Assembly (NCBI GenBank): GCA_031406575.1
Contig: JANOHP010000114.1
Span: 1 to 21,525 of the forward strand
Origin: Ga0077555 sp031406575
GTDB lineage: Bacteria; Pseudomonadota; Alphaproteobacteria; Rhizobiales; Hyphomicrobiaceae
Length of the DNA stretch: 21,525 nucleotides
Reading direction: 5' to 3'
The position numbers and the translations under genes are program-made. Under the pieces are notes generated by a model. The model was not told where the DNA came from. It saw only the letters and a program-made list of their open reading frames with translations, and searched no databases. Position 1 is the stretch's first letter; each line of letters begins with the position of its first letter. This document shows, piece by piece, positions 14,687 to 21,525 of the stretch.

Positions 14687-14744
14687 TCGCTGAGAACGTG
14701 CGATCGCGTTTCGACCGCGCAAGCGAGCAGCAGCGGATGGCACC

Positions 14745-15734
14745 ATGACTAGATCGACACGGACTGCGACAGCGCTCACGGCATCAGCACTCGCTGCCCT
14801 GGTGTGCCTGATGCCGACGCGCCTTGCTGCCAACGACCTCGATGTCGTCGTCACGATCAAACCGATCCATGCGTTGGTGGCGGCGGTGATGGCGGGCGTC
14901 GGCCAGCCCCGCCTGCTGATCGAGGGCGCGGGATCGCCGCACACGTTCACGCTCAAACCATCGGACGCCAAGGCGCTGAATGCGGCCCGCGTCGTCTTTC
15001 GCGTGTCGGAGAGCCTCGAGCCGTTCACGGCTCGGCTCGTGCGATCGCTTCCCAAAACCGTGCAGTTGGTGACGCTCGAAGCCACACCGGGGCTGACGCT
15101 GCTCGACCTGCGCACGGGAGCGGCGTTCGAGACCCACGCCCATTCGACCAAAGGCGGCGCACACGCGCACGGGCCGTCCCACGCCCACACCCCTGCCGGC
15201 GATGCCAAAGGCGGGCGAGATGGACACATCTGGCTCGATCCCGACAACGCCAAAGTCATCACTCGCCACGTCGCCGAGACACTGGCGGCCGTCGCACCGG
15301 GTCACGCGGAGCGGTTCCGCACGAATGCGCGCGCCCTCGAGGGCAAGCTCGACGCTCTGGCGCCCGACATCGAACGCCAACTCGCGCCCATCGCCGCCAA
15401 ACCTTATGTCGTCTTCCACGACGCCTATCAGTATTTCGAGCACCGCTTCGGCCTCGCCGCCGTCGGCTCGGTCACGGTCAGCCCCGACGTTTCGCCCAGC
15501 GTCAAACGGCTGGCCGACCTGCGGGGCAAGATCCGGCAGTCGGGCGCGATATGCGTTTTTTCCGAACCGCAGTTCGAGCCTCGCATCGTGGAGAGCGTCG
15601 TCGAGGGCACGACAGTCCGCCGTGGGGTCCTCGACCCCCTGGGCGCGGCCATTCCTGCGGGTCCCGACCACTATTTCGAGCTGCTGCGAAGCCTCGCTGC
15701 CAGCCTCGTGTCCTGCCTCGACAAGCCCGCCTGA
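14745..15734 (+). CDS. znuA: Zinc ABC transporter periplasmic zinc-binding protein ZnuA
   Basis: ZnuA captures Zn(II) in the periplasm and hands it to the ZnuB permease. The 329-aa product has a signal peptide (residues 1-29, ending RLAAND). The mature protein begins VVVTIKPIHALVAAVM with the first metal His, then GAGSPHTFTLKPSDA with the second, VVFHDAYQYFEHRFG with the third, and a C-terminal acidic ligand near VLDPLGAAIPAGPDHYFELL. A His-rich flexible loop (about 131-162, five His-x-His-like pairs in HAHSTKGGAHAHGPSHAH) is the charged zinc-collecting loop specific to ZnuA rather than manganese receptors. A Zur-like box lies upstream. znuB and znuC are not adjacent; der follows after 93 bp, so the transporter's other parts must lie elsewhere. 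Confidence 0.94.
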   Translation: MTRSTRTATALTASALAALVCLMPTRLAANDLDVVVTIKPIHALVAAVMAGVGQPRLLIEGAGSPHTFTLKPSDAKALNAARVVFRVSESLEPFTARLVRSLPKTVQLVTLEATPGLTLLDLRTGAAFETHAHSTKGGAHAHGPSHAHTPAGDAKGGRDGHIWLDPDNAKVITRHVAETLAAVAPGHAERFRTNARALEGKLDALAPDIERQLAPIAAKPYVVFHDAYQYFEHRFGLAAVGSVTVSPDVSPSVKRLADLRGKIRQSGAICVFSEPQFEPRIVESVVEGTTVRRGVLDPLGAAIPAGPDHYFELLRSLAASLVSCLDKPA

Positions 15735-15827
15735 CGCATCGCCGCGACGCCTCGAAACCATTGGCGCCCTTGCGGCGGGGGCTGTGAGGGCGTACCTCCC
15801 CTATTCCCGTCCCCCGAGGTTCGTTCC

Positions 15828-17249
15828 GTGACCGCCGTTTCCCCACCCAATATCGCCATTGTCGGCCGCCCCAACGTCGGCAAGTCGACGCTGTTCAACC
15901 GTTTGACCAGCACGCGCGCGGCGTTGGTCTCCGATCTTCCCGGACTGACGCGCGACCGGCGCGAGGGGCCAGCCGACCTCGCAGGCCACCCCATCGTGCT
16001 CGTCGATACCGCCGGGCTCGAGGATGCCGCCGAAGGCTCCATTCCCGCCCGCATGCGCGCGCAATCGCAGTCGGCCATCACGCGCGCCGATCTGATCTTG
16101 TTCGTGATCGATGCCAAGGCCGGTGTCGTGCCCGCCGACACGGCATTCGCGCGCATTGCCCGCACGTCGGGTAAGCCCGTGGTGCTGGTCGCCAACAAGA
16201 GCGAGGGGCGGGCCGCGGAGGCCGGGTTCTACGAGGCGTTCGCATTGGGACTGGGCGCCCCCATCGCCATCTCCGCCGAGCACGGCGAAGGTCTGGGTGA
16301 TCTCGAAGCGGAAATGTTGTCGGCGCTGGGGCTCGAAGCGAAACACGCCCCGCGCCGGCGCCGCCGCTCGGCCGAGCCGGCCCCCGTCGAGGAACCGGCG
16401 CCGGAGGAAGAGGATTTCTCCAAGGCCCTGTCGAGCGCGCCCGTTCGCGTCTGCATCGTCGGGCGGCCGAATGCCGGCAAATCGACGCTGGTCAACACGA
16501 TCCTGGGCGAAGAACGCATGTTGACGGGACCCGAGCCCGGCTTGACGCGCGATTCCGTTTCGACTGATTTCGACTGGCGCGGCCGCACCATTCGGTTGTT
16601 CGACACAGCCGGCTTGCGGCGCAAGGCGCGCATTTCGGAAGCCGCCGAACAGCTCTCGGCCAGCGACGCCATTCGCGCCATTCGCTTTGCCGAAGTGGTC
16701 GTGCTGCTGATCGATTCCGAACGCCCGCTCGAGCAGCAGGACCTCACCATCGGCAATCGCGTCATCGAAGAAGGCCGCGGTCTGATCATCGCCATCAACA
16801 AGTGGGACCTCGTCGAAGACAAACAGAAAGTTTTGAAGGACCTACGCGAGCGCGTCGACGACACGTTCACGGAAGCCACCGGCGTGACGATCGTCACGGT
16901 GTCGGCGCTTTCGGGCCGTGGCGTCGACAACGTCATGAAAGCCGTACTGGACGCTCACGCCGTGTGGAACCGCCGCGTCGGCACCTCGGCGCTCAACCTC
17001 TGGCTCAAGGACGCCGTCACCCGGCATACGCCCCCAGCTGCAGCCGGGCGCAGCATTCGTATTCGCTTCATGACGCAGCCCTCGACACGTCCCCCGACGT
17101 TCGTTGCGTTCTGCTCACGACCCGATGCGCTGCCCAAATCCTACGTGCGCTACATGATCAACAGCCTGCGCCAGGCCTTCGACCTGCCCGGCACGCCCAT
17201 CCGCTTTTATCTGCGCAAAGGCGAAAACCCCTACGCCGACAAGACCTAG
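15828..17249 (+). CDS. der: Ribosome-assembly GTPase Der (EngA)
   Basis: Der is an essential double GTPase needed for 50S subunit maturation. The 473-aa protein shows two complete G domains. The first starts NIAIVGRPNVGKSTLFNRL (G1 at 13-21), with DTAGLED (G3) and NKSE (G4, with Glu in place of the usual Asp, as common in alphaproteobacteria). An acidic linker (EEPAPEEEDFSKAL) follows, then the second domain, starting VCIVGRPNAGKSTLVNT near residue 208, with DTAGLRRKARI and NKWD. A KH-like RNA-binding domain ends with LPKSYVRYMINSLRQAF and GTPIRFYLRKGENPY. The start is GTG 15828 with GAGG (15816-15819); there is no better ATG. It is independent of znuA in function, though possibly read through from it. 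Confidence 0.97.
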   Translation: MTAVSPPNIAIVGRPNVGKSTLFNRLTSTRAALVSDLPGLTRDRREGPADLAGHPIVLVDTAGLEDAAEGSIPARMRAQSQSAITRADLILFVIDAKAGVVPADTAFARIARTSGKPVVLVANKSEGRAAEAGFYEAFALGLGAPIAISAEHGEGLGDLEAEMLSALGLEAKHAPRRRRRSAEPAPVEEPAPEEEDFSKALSSAPVRVCIVGRPNAGKSTLVNTILGEERMLTGPEPGLTRDSVSTDFDWRGRTIRLFDTAGLRRKARISEAAEQLSASDAIRAIRFAEVVVLLIDSERPLEQQDLTIGNRVIEEGRGLIIAINKWDLVEDKQKVLKDLRERVDDTFTEATGVTIVTVSALSGRGVDNVMKAVLDAHAVWNRRVGTSALNLWLKDAVTRHTPPAAAGRSIRIRFMTQPSTRPPTFVAFCSRPDALPKSYVRYMINSLRQAFDLPGTPIRFYLRKGENPYADKT

Positions 17250-17316
17250 CGCTCCTCGCGACCCCGCAAAACTCTGCGACATATTGACGACCCGCACCGA
17301 TGGGTCATAGCCTCCA

Positions 17317-17342
17317 AGCGCGCTGCATCACGACGGCGCGCT
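17317..17342 (+). other. Inverted repeat AGCGCGC-N12-GCGCGCT before the TRAP receptor
   Basis: Perfect 7-bp arms (17317-17323, 17336-17342) end three bases before the GGGAGGA ribosome site of the downstream gene. The hairpin could act on translation initiation or be an operator. No regulator is implied by the sequence. Confidence 0.35.
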
Positions 17343-17359
17343 CTCGGGAGGAAAAAAGT

Positions 17360-18460
17360 ATGTCGAAAGTCTCTTGGTTCTCCGGCGGCATGGCCGCAGC
17401 GGTGCTGCTGGCAAGCACTTGGGTGCCTGCCTCGGCGCAGACGAAGATGCGCGTGCAGGCGAGCTTCCCCCCCACCAGCGTGGCGATGGACGGCTTCCGG
17501 TTGTGGGCGGACCGCGTGAAGACGATGTCGGCAGGCCGCATCGATATGGAGGGGTTGGCGGCAGGCACGGTGGTTCCAGCCTTCGAAGTACTCGACGCCG
17601 TGCACAAAGGCGTCGTCGACGGTGGCTATTCGGCATCCGCCTATTGGGTCGGCAAGCATCGCGCTGCCGGTCTCTTCGGCGCCACGCCCGGTGGCCCCTT
17701 CGGCATGGACGAGCTCGACTTCTACGGTTGGCTGCACACGGGCGGTGGGCTCGAGCTCTATCACGAGCTCTATCAGAAAGAGTTGAAACGCGATGTCACC
17801 GTCATCCCGGTCGCCTGGGTGGGGTACCAAGTGTTCGGCTGGTATGCCAAACCGGTCAAAGACTGGGCGGACCTGCGCGGCCGTAAATGCCGCCAGACCG
17901 GTATCTTCGCCGAGTTGATTGCCAAATCGGGCATGAGCGTCGTCAATATGCCCGGTGGTGAAATTCTGCCTGCCGCCGAGCGCGGCCTGATCGAATGCGC
18001 CGAATGGGCGAGCCCCGTCGACGACATGAAGATCGGCTTCCATCTCGCCTGGAAGCATTACTACATGCCCTCCGTGCACGAGATTTCGCCGATCCTCGAG
18101 CTTCTGTTCAACTTGGCATCGTGGAACAAGATGCCGCCTGATCAGCAGCAGATCATGAAGACGGCCGCGTGGGAAGCAACCGTCATGCAGCGTCTGCAGA
18201 CCAATCTGTGGAACGTCGAAGCCATGGAAGAACTCAAGACGAAGCACGGCGTCACGATCCACCGCACGCCCGAAGACATCTTGAAAAAGATCCTCGAAAC
18301 GTGGGACCAAATGGTCATCGAGGAGAGCGCCAAGAATCCGTTCTTCAAGAAAGTCTCCGAAAGCCAACGCGTCTACGCCAGCAAAGTCGTGCCGCTGCGG
18401 GGCTCGGTCTATCCCGATTACAACATCACCAAGGCTCACTACTGGGGTGACAAGAAGTAA
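17360..18460 (+). CDS. TRAP transporter substrate-binding protein, DctP/TakP-like
   Basis: A 366-aa periplasmic receptor of the TRAP (DctP, PF03480) family, which uses an ion gradient via DctQM to import carboxylates. The signal peptide ends near residue 27 (VPASAQ). The mature part begins TKMRVQASFPPTSVAMDGFR. LAAGTVVPAFEVLDAVHKGV is the typical first lobe. LRGRKCRQTGIFAELIAKSG contains the conserved arginine that grips the ligand carboxylate, followed by VNMPGGEILPAAERGLIECA and EWASPVDDMKIGFH, close in form to the alpha-keto-acid receptor TakP. ATG 17360 with GGGAGGA (17346-17352) is chosen over ATG 17300. No dctQ or dctM is adjacent, and a strong terminator follows, so the receptor is monocistronic. 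Confidence 0.92.
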   Translation: MSKVSWFSGGMAAAVLLASTWVPASAQTKMRVQASFPPTSVAMDGFRLWADRVKTMSAGRIDMEGLAAGTVVPAFEVLDAVHKGVVDGGYSASAYWVGKHRAAGLFGATPGGPFGMDELDFYGWLHTGGGLELYHELYQKELKRDVTVIPVAWVGYQVFGWYAKPVKDWADLRGRKCRQTGIFAELIAKSGMSVVNMPGGEILPAAERGLIECAEWASPVDDMKIGFHLAWKHYYMPSVHEISPILELLFNLASWNKMPPDQQQIMKTAAWEATVMQRLQTNLWNVEAMEELKTKHGVTIHRTPEDILKKILETWDQMVIEESAKNPFFKKVSESQRVYASKVVPLRGSVYPDYNITKAHYWGDKK

Positions 18461-18493
18461 CGGGAGCCCGCGCTCACACGCACACGACGGCAG

Positions 18494-18530
18494 AGGGGTC
18501 GGGCTCGGGGGAGCCCGACCCCTTTTCTCC
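18494..18530 (+). terminator. Strong intrinsic terminator after the TRAP receptor
   Basis: GGGGTCGGGCTC (18495-18506) pairs perfectly with GAGCCCGACCCC (18511-18522) around a GGGG loop. It is directly followed by TTTTCTCC, and an A-T pair extends the stem. This is the clearest rho-independent terminator in the window. Confidence 0.92.
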
Positions 18531-18541
18531 TAGAGTAGGAG
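18527..18541. promoter_or_regulatory. Palindrome CTCCTA-GAG-TAGGAG over the bicupin ribosome site
   Basis: Perfect 6-bp arms around GAG. The right arm is part of the AGGAGG (18537-18542) that serves ATG 18549, so pairing or protein binding here would hide the ribosome site. A related palindrome sharing TAGAGTAG lies before the hpaB-like gene at 20958-20974. Confidence 0.45.
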
Positions 18542-18548
18542 GTCGGAC

Positions 18549-19376
18549 ATGACTGAGGCGTGTCGCATCGTTCGCAATCGCGATCTGGAGCCGTCCTGGA
18601 CGGTACTGCGGGCGCGCGAGCCGGGCTTTCAGCGCTCGCTCATCACGTGGATGGGGGGACCGCAGGGGTACATCAATACGAACCCCGATATCGCCGTCGA
18701 GAGCCGGCACTGCGCGGTCGGGCTGATGGATATGGCCATGGGAAATCGCCAACCCGGCGTGCACACGCACACCATCGACGAGATCTACGTGATCCTCGAG
18801 GGCCAATGCGAAAGCTTCGATGGCGTCGGCAACACGCATGTCGCGGGGCCTTGGGACTGCCTCTATATCCCCAAGGGCGTGCCGCACGGCGTGCGCACGA
18901 TCGGCAAGCAGGACCTGAATCTGCTCTGGGTCAACGATGCCATCGAACGCTGGGGCGTGTCGGTGTATGCGGAAGGTCCGGGGCCTCATCCGGCCAACGA
19001 TGACGTGCGGCTGATCGCGAGGCGCGATCTCGGGCCGGCAGGGTCACATGCCCCCACCGTTCATTGGGTCGGCTGCCCACAGCTCGGCATCGATGGGACG
19101 GCGGGCGTCACAATCGCCAATACGCGTTTGGCGCTCGGCATGATCACGCTCGACGCAGGTCGCCGCATCGCCGAACCAGTTGCTCGTTCGCCCCAACTCT
19201 GGGTGATCGCTGGCGGACAGGCCATCGTGACGATCGACGGCCGCCACGAACGAATTGGTCCGCAAGACGCCGTGTACTGTCCACCCGGTGGCAACCTCGA
19301 TGTGCACGCCGACGCGGGCCAGACCGTGCATCTCGTTCGTGTCGACATGGCCGAACGGTGTCTGGCCTCAGCCTGA
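18549..19376 (+). CDS. Bicupin-domain protein
   Basis: A 275-aa protein with two cupin (double-stranded beta-helix) domains. The first (about 55-135) has a metal-binding pattern: HTHTIDEIYVILEG supplies two His and a Glu, and WDCLYIPKGVPHGVRT supplies the fourth ligand His. The second (about 175-270) keeps the fold signature LWVIAGGQAIVTIDGRHERI and GPQDAVYCPPGG but lacks the His/Glu ligands, so it is probably structural. AGGAGG at 18537-18542 sets the start. Cupins of this layout include dioxygenases, isomerases and sugar- or ketoacid-binding enzymes; no specific one is recognised. It converges on the hpaB-like gene with only 6 bp between stop codons, suggesting a shared locus but separate transcripts. 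Confidence 0.85.
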   Translation: MTEACRIVRNRDLEPSWTVLRAREPGFQRSLITWMGGPQGYINTNPDIAVESRHCAVGLMDMAMGNRQPGVHTHTIDEIYVILEGQCESFDGVGNTHVAGPWDCLYIPKGVPHGVRTIGKQDLNLLWVNDAIERWGVSVYAEGPGPHPANDDVRLIARRDLGPAGSHAPTVHWVGCPQLGIDGTAGVTIANTRLALGMITLDAGRRIAEPVARSPQLWVIAGGQAIVTIDGRHERIGPQDAVYCPPGGNLDVHADAGQTVHLVRVDMAERCLASA

Positions 19377-19382
19377 CACCGC

Positions 19383-20933
19383 TCACGTCGGCCCTCTGAA
19401 CACATCCGCATTCGAGATGTAATCGGGATCGAGCCAGCCGTTCTCGTCGTAGTCGGCCATGCAGCGCTCGGCGAAGGCCGTCATCTCGCGCAATTGGCCC
19501 GAACCTTGCGCCTGCTGCAAGGGGAACAGCCGCACCAGCTCGTGGCTGCCCGCATAATTCATTTCGTAGAGCTCGTGGCGCGCGCCGAACTCGCTGCCGA
19601 TCGCATCCCACAGCAGCTTCATCGTCTTGATGCGCTCCTTGTAGTCGATGCCGTTGGAGCCGCGCACGTAGCGGGCGAGGTACTTGGCAATCTCGGGGTT
19701 TTTCATGTCGCTGGCATGGGAGGGCAGATAGATGAGGCCCGACGCGATCACCTTTTCCACGATCGAGCGCACGGCCGGGTAGGCATCGGTGGCGAGCATG
19801 CGGTAGCTCGAACCCGCCCGCGCGTTGGGCAGCACGTGACCGTCGATCCACGCATCGGGCGTGCCCACCATCGCATCCGACAGTGCCCAGAAGAGATTAC
19901 GCCAGCCGATGACTTCGCCGATCTGCGCCTGCACACCGCGAAACGAGTCCCCGCCCGTGGCGCGCGCGGCTTTGTAGAGAAGGCCCGCGATGAAATCTAG
20001 CTTCACTGCGAGCCGCGTGCAGCCCTGCATCGTGAAGCCGTTGAAAAACCCCGAGCGCGGATAGAACGCTTTCAACCGCTCCACGTCGCGATGGATGAAC
20101 ACGTTCTCCCAGGGGATGAACGCATTGTCGAAGACGAAGATGGCGTCGTTCTCGTCGTAGCGGCTGGTCAGCGGATAATCCCAGGGCGAGCCCGTCGTCG
20201 CCGCCGCATATTCGTAGGACGGCCGGCAAATGAGCTTGATGCCGGGCGTATCCATGTCCGCCATGAACATCACGACCATCGCCGGATCGGTGATCTCCTG
20301 GGCCATGTTCTGGCCGAGGAAATTGTAGTGTGTCAGCGCGGAGTTGGTCGCCACGACTTTGGCGCCCGACACGTAAATGCCGGCGTCCGTCTCCTTCTGT
20401 ATGGTGATGTAGACGTCTTTGACCTGCTCGATGGCCTTGTCGCGATCGATTGGCGGATTGACGATGGCGTGGTTGACGTAGAGCACCGACTCCTGCGCGC
20501 GTGTGTGCCAAGCGCGCGCATTGTCGGCGAAGGGACCGTAGAAGTCGGCGTTGGCGCCCAGCGTATTGAGGAACGCGGCCTTGTAGTCGGGGCTGCGGCC
20601 GAGCCAACCGTAGGTGATGCGCGCCCACGCCACGATCGCATCGCGCTGCGCGATCAAATCCTCGCGCGAGCGCGCCGGCTTGAAGAAGCGGTGCGTGTAG
20701 CCGCCGTTGCCGGTGTTGGTGGGCGCGGTGAGCACCTCCTTCGTCGCCGCGGCGTGCAGCGAATCGTAGAGCTTGGCGACGGAGCGCGCCGCATTGCGAA
20801 ACGCGGGATGGGTCGTCACGTCTTTGACGCGCTCGCCGTAGATGTAGACCTCGCGGCCATCCCTGAGCGACTCGAGATACTCCGCCCCCGTGAAGGGCCG
20901 CTGTTTGCCCGCAATGGCAGTTTCTGGCCGCAT
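19383..20933 (-). CDS. 4-hydroxyphenylacetate 3-hydroxylase family (HpaB-like) FADH2-dependent monooxygenase
   Basis: A 516-aa protein, close to HpaB (about 520 aa). This family uses reduced FAD to ortho-hydroxylate phenolic substrates; some relatives are dehydratases. The acyl-CoA-dehydrogenase-like fold shows the N-terminal YLESLRDGREVYIYGERV, typical of the family. YVNHAIVNPPIDRDK and VYITIQKETDAGIYVSGAKV supply the FAD/substrate contacts. VMFMADMDTPGIKLICRPSYE precedes FVFDNAFIPWENVFIHRD, and the C-terminal DMKNPEIAKYLARYVRGSNG is also typical. GGGAGGGA precedes ATG 20933. No HpaC flavin reductase is visible in the window, so FADH2 must come from elsewhere. It is divergent from an ABC receptor gene across a 250-bp control region. 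The precise substrate cannot be assigned from sequence. Confidence 0.88.
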   Translation of the reverse strand: MRPETAIAGKQRPFTGAEYLESLRDGREVYIYGERVKDVTTHPAFRNAARSVAKLYDSLHAAATKEVLTAPTNTGNGGYTHRFFKPARSREDLIAQRDAIVAWARITYGWLGRSPDYKAAFLNTLGANADFYGPFADNARAWHTRAQESVLYVNHAIVNPPIDRDKAIEQVKDVYITIQKETDAGIYVSGAKVVATNSALTHYNFLGQNMAQEITDPAMVVMFMADMDTPGIKLICRPSYEYAAATTGSPWDYPLTSRYDENDAIFVFDNAFIPWENVFIHRDVERLKAFYPRSGFFNGFTMQGCTRLAVKLDFIAGLLYKAARATGGDSFRGVQAQIGEVIGWRNLFWALSDAMVGTPDAWIDGHVLPNARAGSSYRMLATDAYPAVRSIVEKVIASGLIYLPSHASDMKNPEIAKYLARYVRGSNGIDYKERIKTMKLLWDAIGSEFGARHELYEMNYAGSHELVRLFPLQQAQGSGQLREMTAFAERCMADYDENGWLDPDYISNADVFRGPT

Positions 20934-20957
20934 GTGGCACTCCCTCCCGTTTCGGTC

Positions 20958-20974
20958 TCTACTCTAAGAGGAGA
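20958..20974. promoter_or_regulatory. Imperfect palindrome upstream of the hpaB-like gene
   Basis: TCTACTCTAAGAGGAGA is a 17-bp palindrome with a single mismatched pair, 25 bp before the hpaB-like ATG (on the minus strand TCTCCTCTTAGAGTAGA). It shares TCTCCT and TAGAGTAG with the box before the bicupin gene. It is a candidate operator for both divergent genes at this intergenic region. Confidence 0.45.
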
Positions 20975-21183
20975 TGGCGGCGCGCGTCTGTAGGAAGTTC
21001 AGCTATTCCGCCCACCGCTGGTTTCCCGACCTGAGCATCGTGCGGCTGTCGCTCGGACCCATCGACAACGCAAAGCGCCTTGCCGGGCTCATGCAGCGTG
21101 CTAGGTTTCAGCATGGGTCGGACGACGGAGTGCGTCCCCTCGAGACAGCCCTCGAATGGCTGCCAGCACCGCCGGGAGGACCT

Positions 21184-21525
21184 ATGACACAGCGAATTCT
21201 GATTTGGGCCTACGTTGCCGTTGCGGCTCTGGCGCTTTCGACCCTGGCTGAGGGTACCGGCCCCGCCCTCGCACAAAAGCAGGGCGGCACGTTGCGCACC
21301 TACCTGTGGGACAATCCGCCGTCGGCATCGATCCACGAGGAAGCGACGATTTCGACCGTGTTCCCATTCATGCCCGTCTTCAACAATCTCGTCCTCTTCG
21401 ATCAGACGAAACCGACGGTCGGGCTCGACGAGATCGTGCCCGATATCGCCAAGAGCTGGGCGTGGGACGCAACCAAGACCAAGCTCACCTTCAAACTCGA
21501 GGAAGCCGTCAAGTGGCACGACGGC
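21184..21525 (+). CDS. ABC transporter substrate-binding protein, family 5 (peptide/nickel/opine type), N-terminal part
   Basis: The first 114 codons of a periplasmic ABC receptor of the SBP_bac_5 (DppA/OppA-like) family; the gene runs off the right edge. It has a signal peptide (MTQRILIWAYVAVAALALST to about GPALAQ). The mature start KQGGTLRTYLWDNPPSASIH is typical of the family, followed by FPFMPVFNNLVLFDQ, VPDIAKSWAWD and the diagnostic LTFKLEEAVKWHDG. GGGAGGA (21174-21180) lies just three bases before the ATG, which is close but acceptable. The permease and ATPase genes would be expected downstream, outside the window. Its divergent partner is the HpaB-like monooxygenase, so import of an aromatic or amine substrate is possible but unproven. 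Confidence 0.88.
   Translation, partial: MTQRILIWAYVAVAALALSTLAEGTGPALAQKQGGTLRTYLWDNPPSASIHEEATISTVFPFMPVFNNLVLFDQTKPTVGLDEIVPDIAKSWAWDATKTKLTFKLEEAVKWHDG

Larger units (their letters stand above)
14319..14744. other. 426-bp divergent spacer between TTT receptor and znuA
   Basis: No protein gene is supported. The spacer holds the upstream control region of the minus-strand receptor (including CTCGAC-GAG-GTCGAG near 14367-14381), a direct repeat GGCAACGC (around 14414-14433), the 14490-14586 inverted repeat and the Zur-like box at 14668-14686. Confidence 0.7.

Noticed and set aside
17246..18439. A 397-codon open frame on the - strand
   Set aside because: Antisense to the TRAP receptor gene; composition is typical of a mirror frame.
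20975..21183. Search for a small gene or riboswitch between the hpaB-like and ABC receptor genes
   Set aside because: No frame with a credible ribosome site and no conserved riboswitch core could be recognised. It is treated as an ordinary divergent control region.

Overview
The window is GC-rich, densely coded DNA from a free-living alphaproteobacterium, most likely of the Hyphomicrobiales/Rhizobiales. This rests on the FabI, HigA and Der sequence types, the abundance of periplasmic solute receptors (tripartite tricarboxylate, TRAP and ABC types), GTG starts, and third-position G/C bias. No species can be named from the sequence alone. Neither edge is a natural boundary: the left edge cuts a CoA-transferase subunit and the right edge cuts an ABC-transporter receptor.

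Left part (1-5534, + strand). The two subunits of a 3-oxoacid CoA-transferase come first, separated by nine perfect copies of the heptamer CCCTACT. A membrane cytochrome b561 follows, then a secreted L,D-transpeptidase with a long helical insert. Next is a HigBA toxin-antitoxin module in which the antitoxin is intact but the toxin frame has an in-frame TGA, no normal start and eroded conserved residues. An alpha/beta hydrolase closes the block.

Middle (5535-8230). A beta-class glutathione S-transferase (- strand) converges on the hydrolase at a long hairpin. It diverges from fabI (fatty-acid synthesis), which is followed by arfB (ribosome rescue) and a small secreted arginine/proline-rich protein.

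Central minus-strand block (14318 down to 8195). Two tandem tripartite-tricarboxylate-type receptors with no membrane subunits nearby are followed, after a repeat-bearing spacer, by a compact three-gene run: a NIPSNAP-family protein, a D-2-hydroxyacid dehydrogenase-like protein and a BisC/DMSO-reductase-family molybdoenzyme. The arrangement suggests uptake plus redox conversion of an unidentified small organic acid or S-/N-oxide.

Right part (14319-21525). A spacer carries a CGTCAT...-type inverted repeat and a near-perfect Zur-like operator just before znuA (periplasmic zinc receptor). der (ribosome-assembly GTPase) follows. Then come a TRAP receptor with a strong intrinsic terminator, a bicupin, a convergent HpaB-family flavin monooxygenase, and divergently the start of a peptide/opine-type ABC receptor. 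The cupin and hpaB-like genes share a related palindromic motif in their leaders.

No CRISPR array, tRNA, rRNA, prophage or transposase was seen. The most striking items are the decayed HigB next to a preserved HigA, the G-quadruplex-capable heptamer tract inside the CoA-transferase operon, the Zur operator at a znuA without adjacent znuBC, and the molybdoenzyme cluster of unknown substrate.
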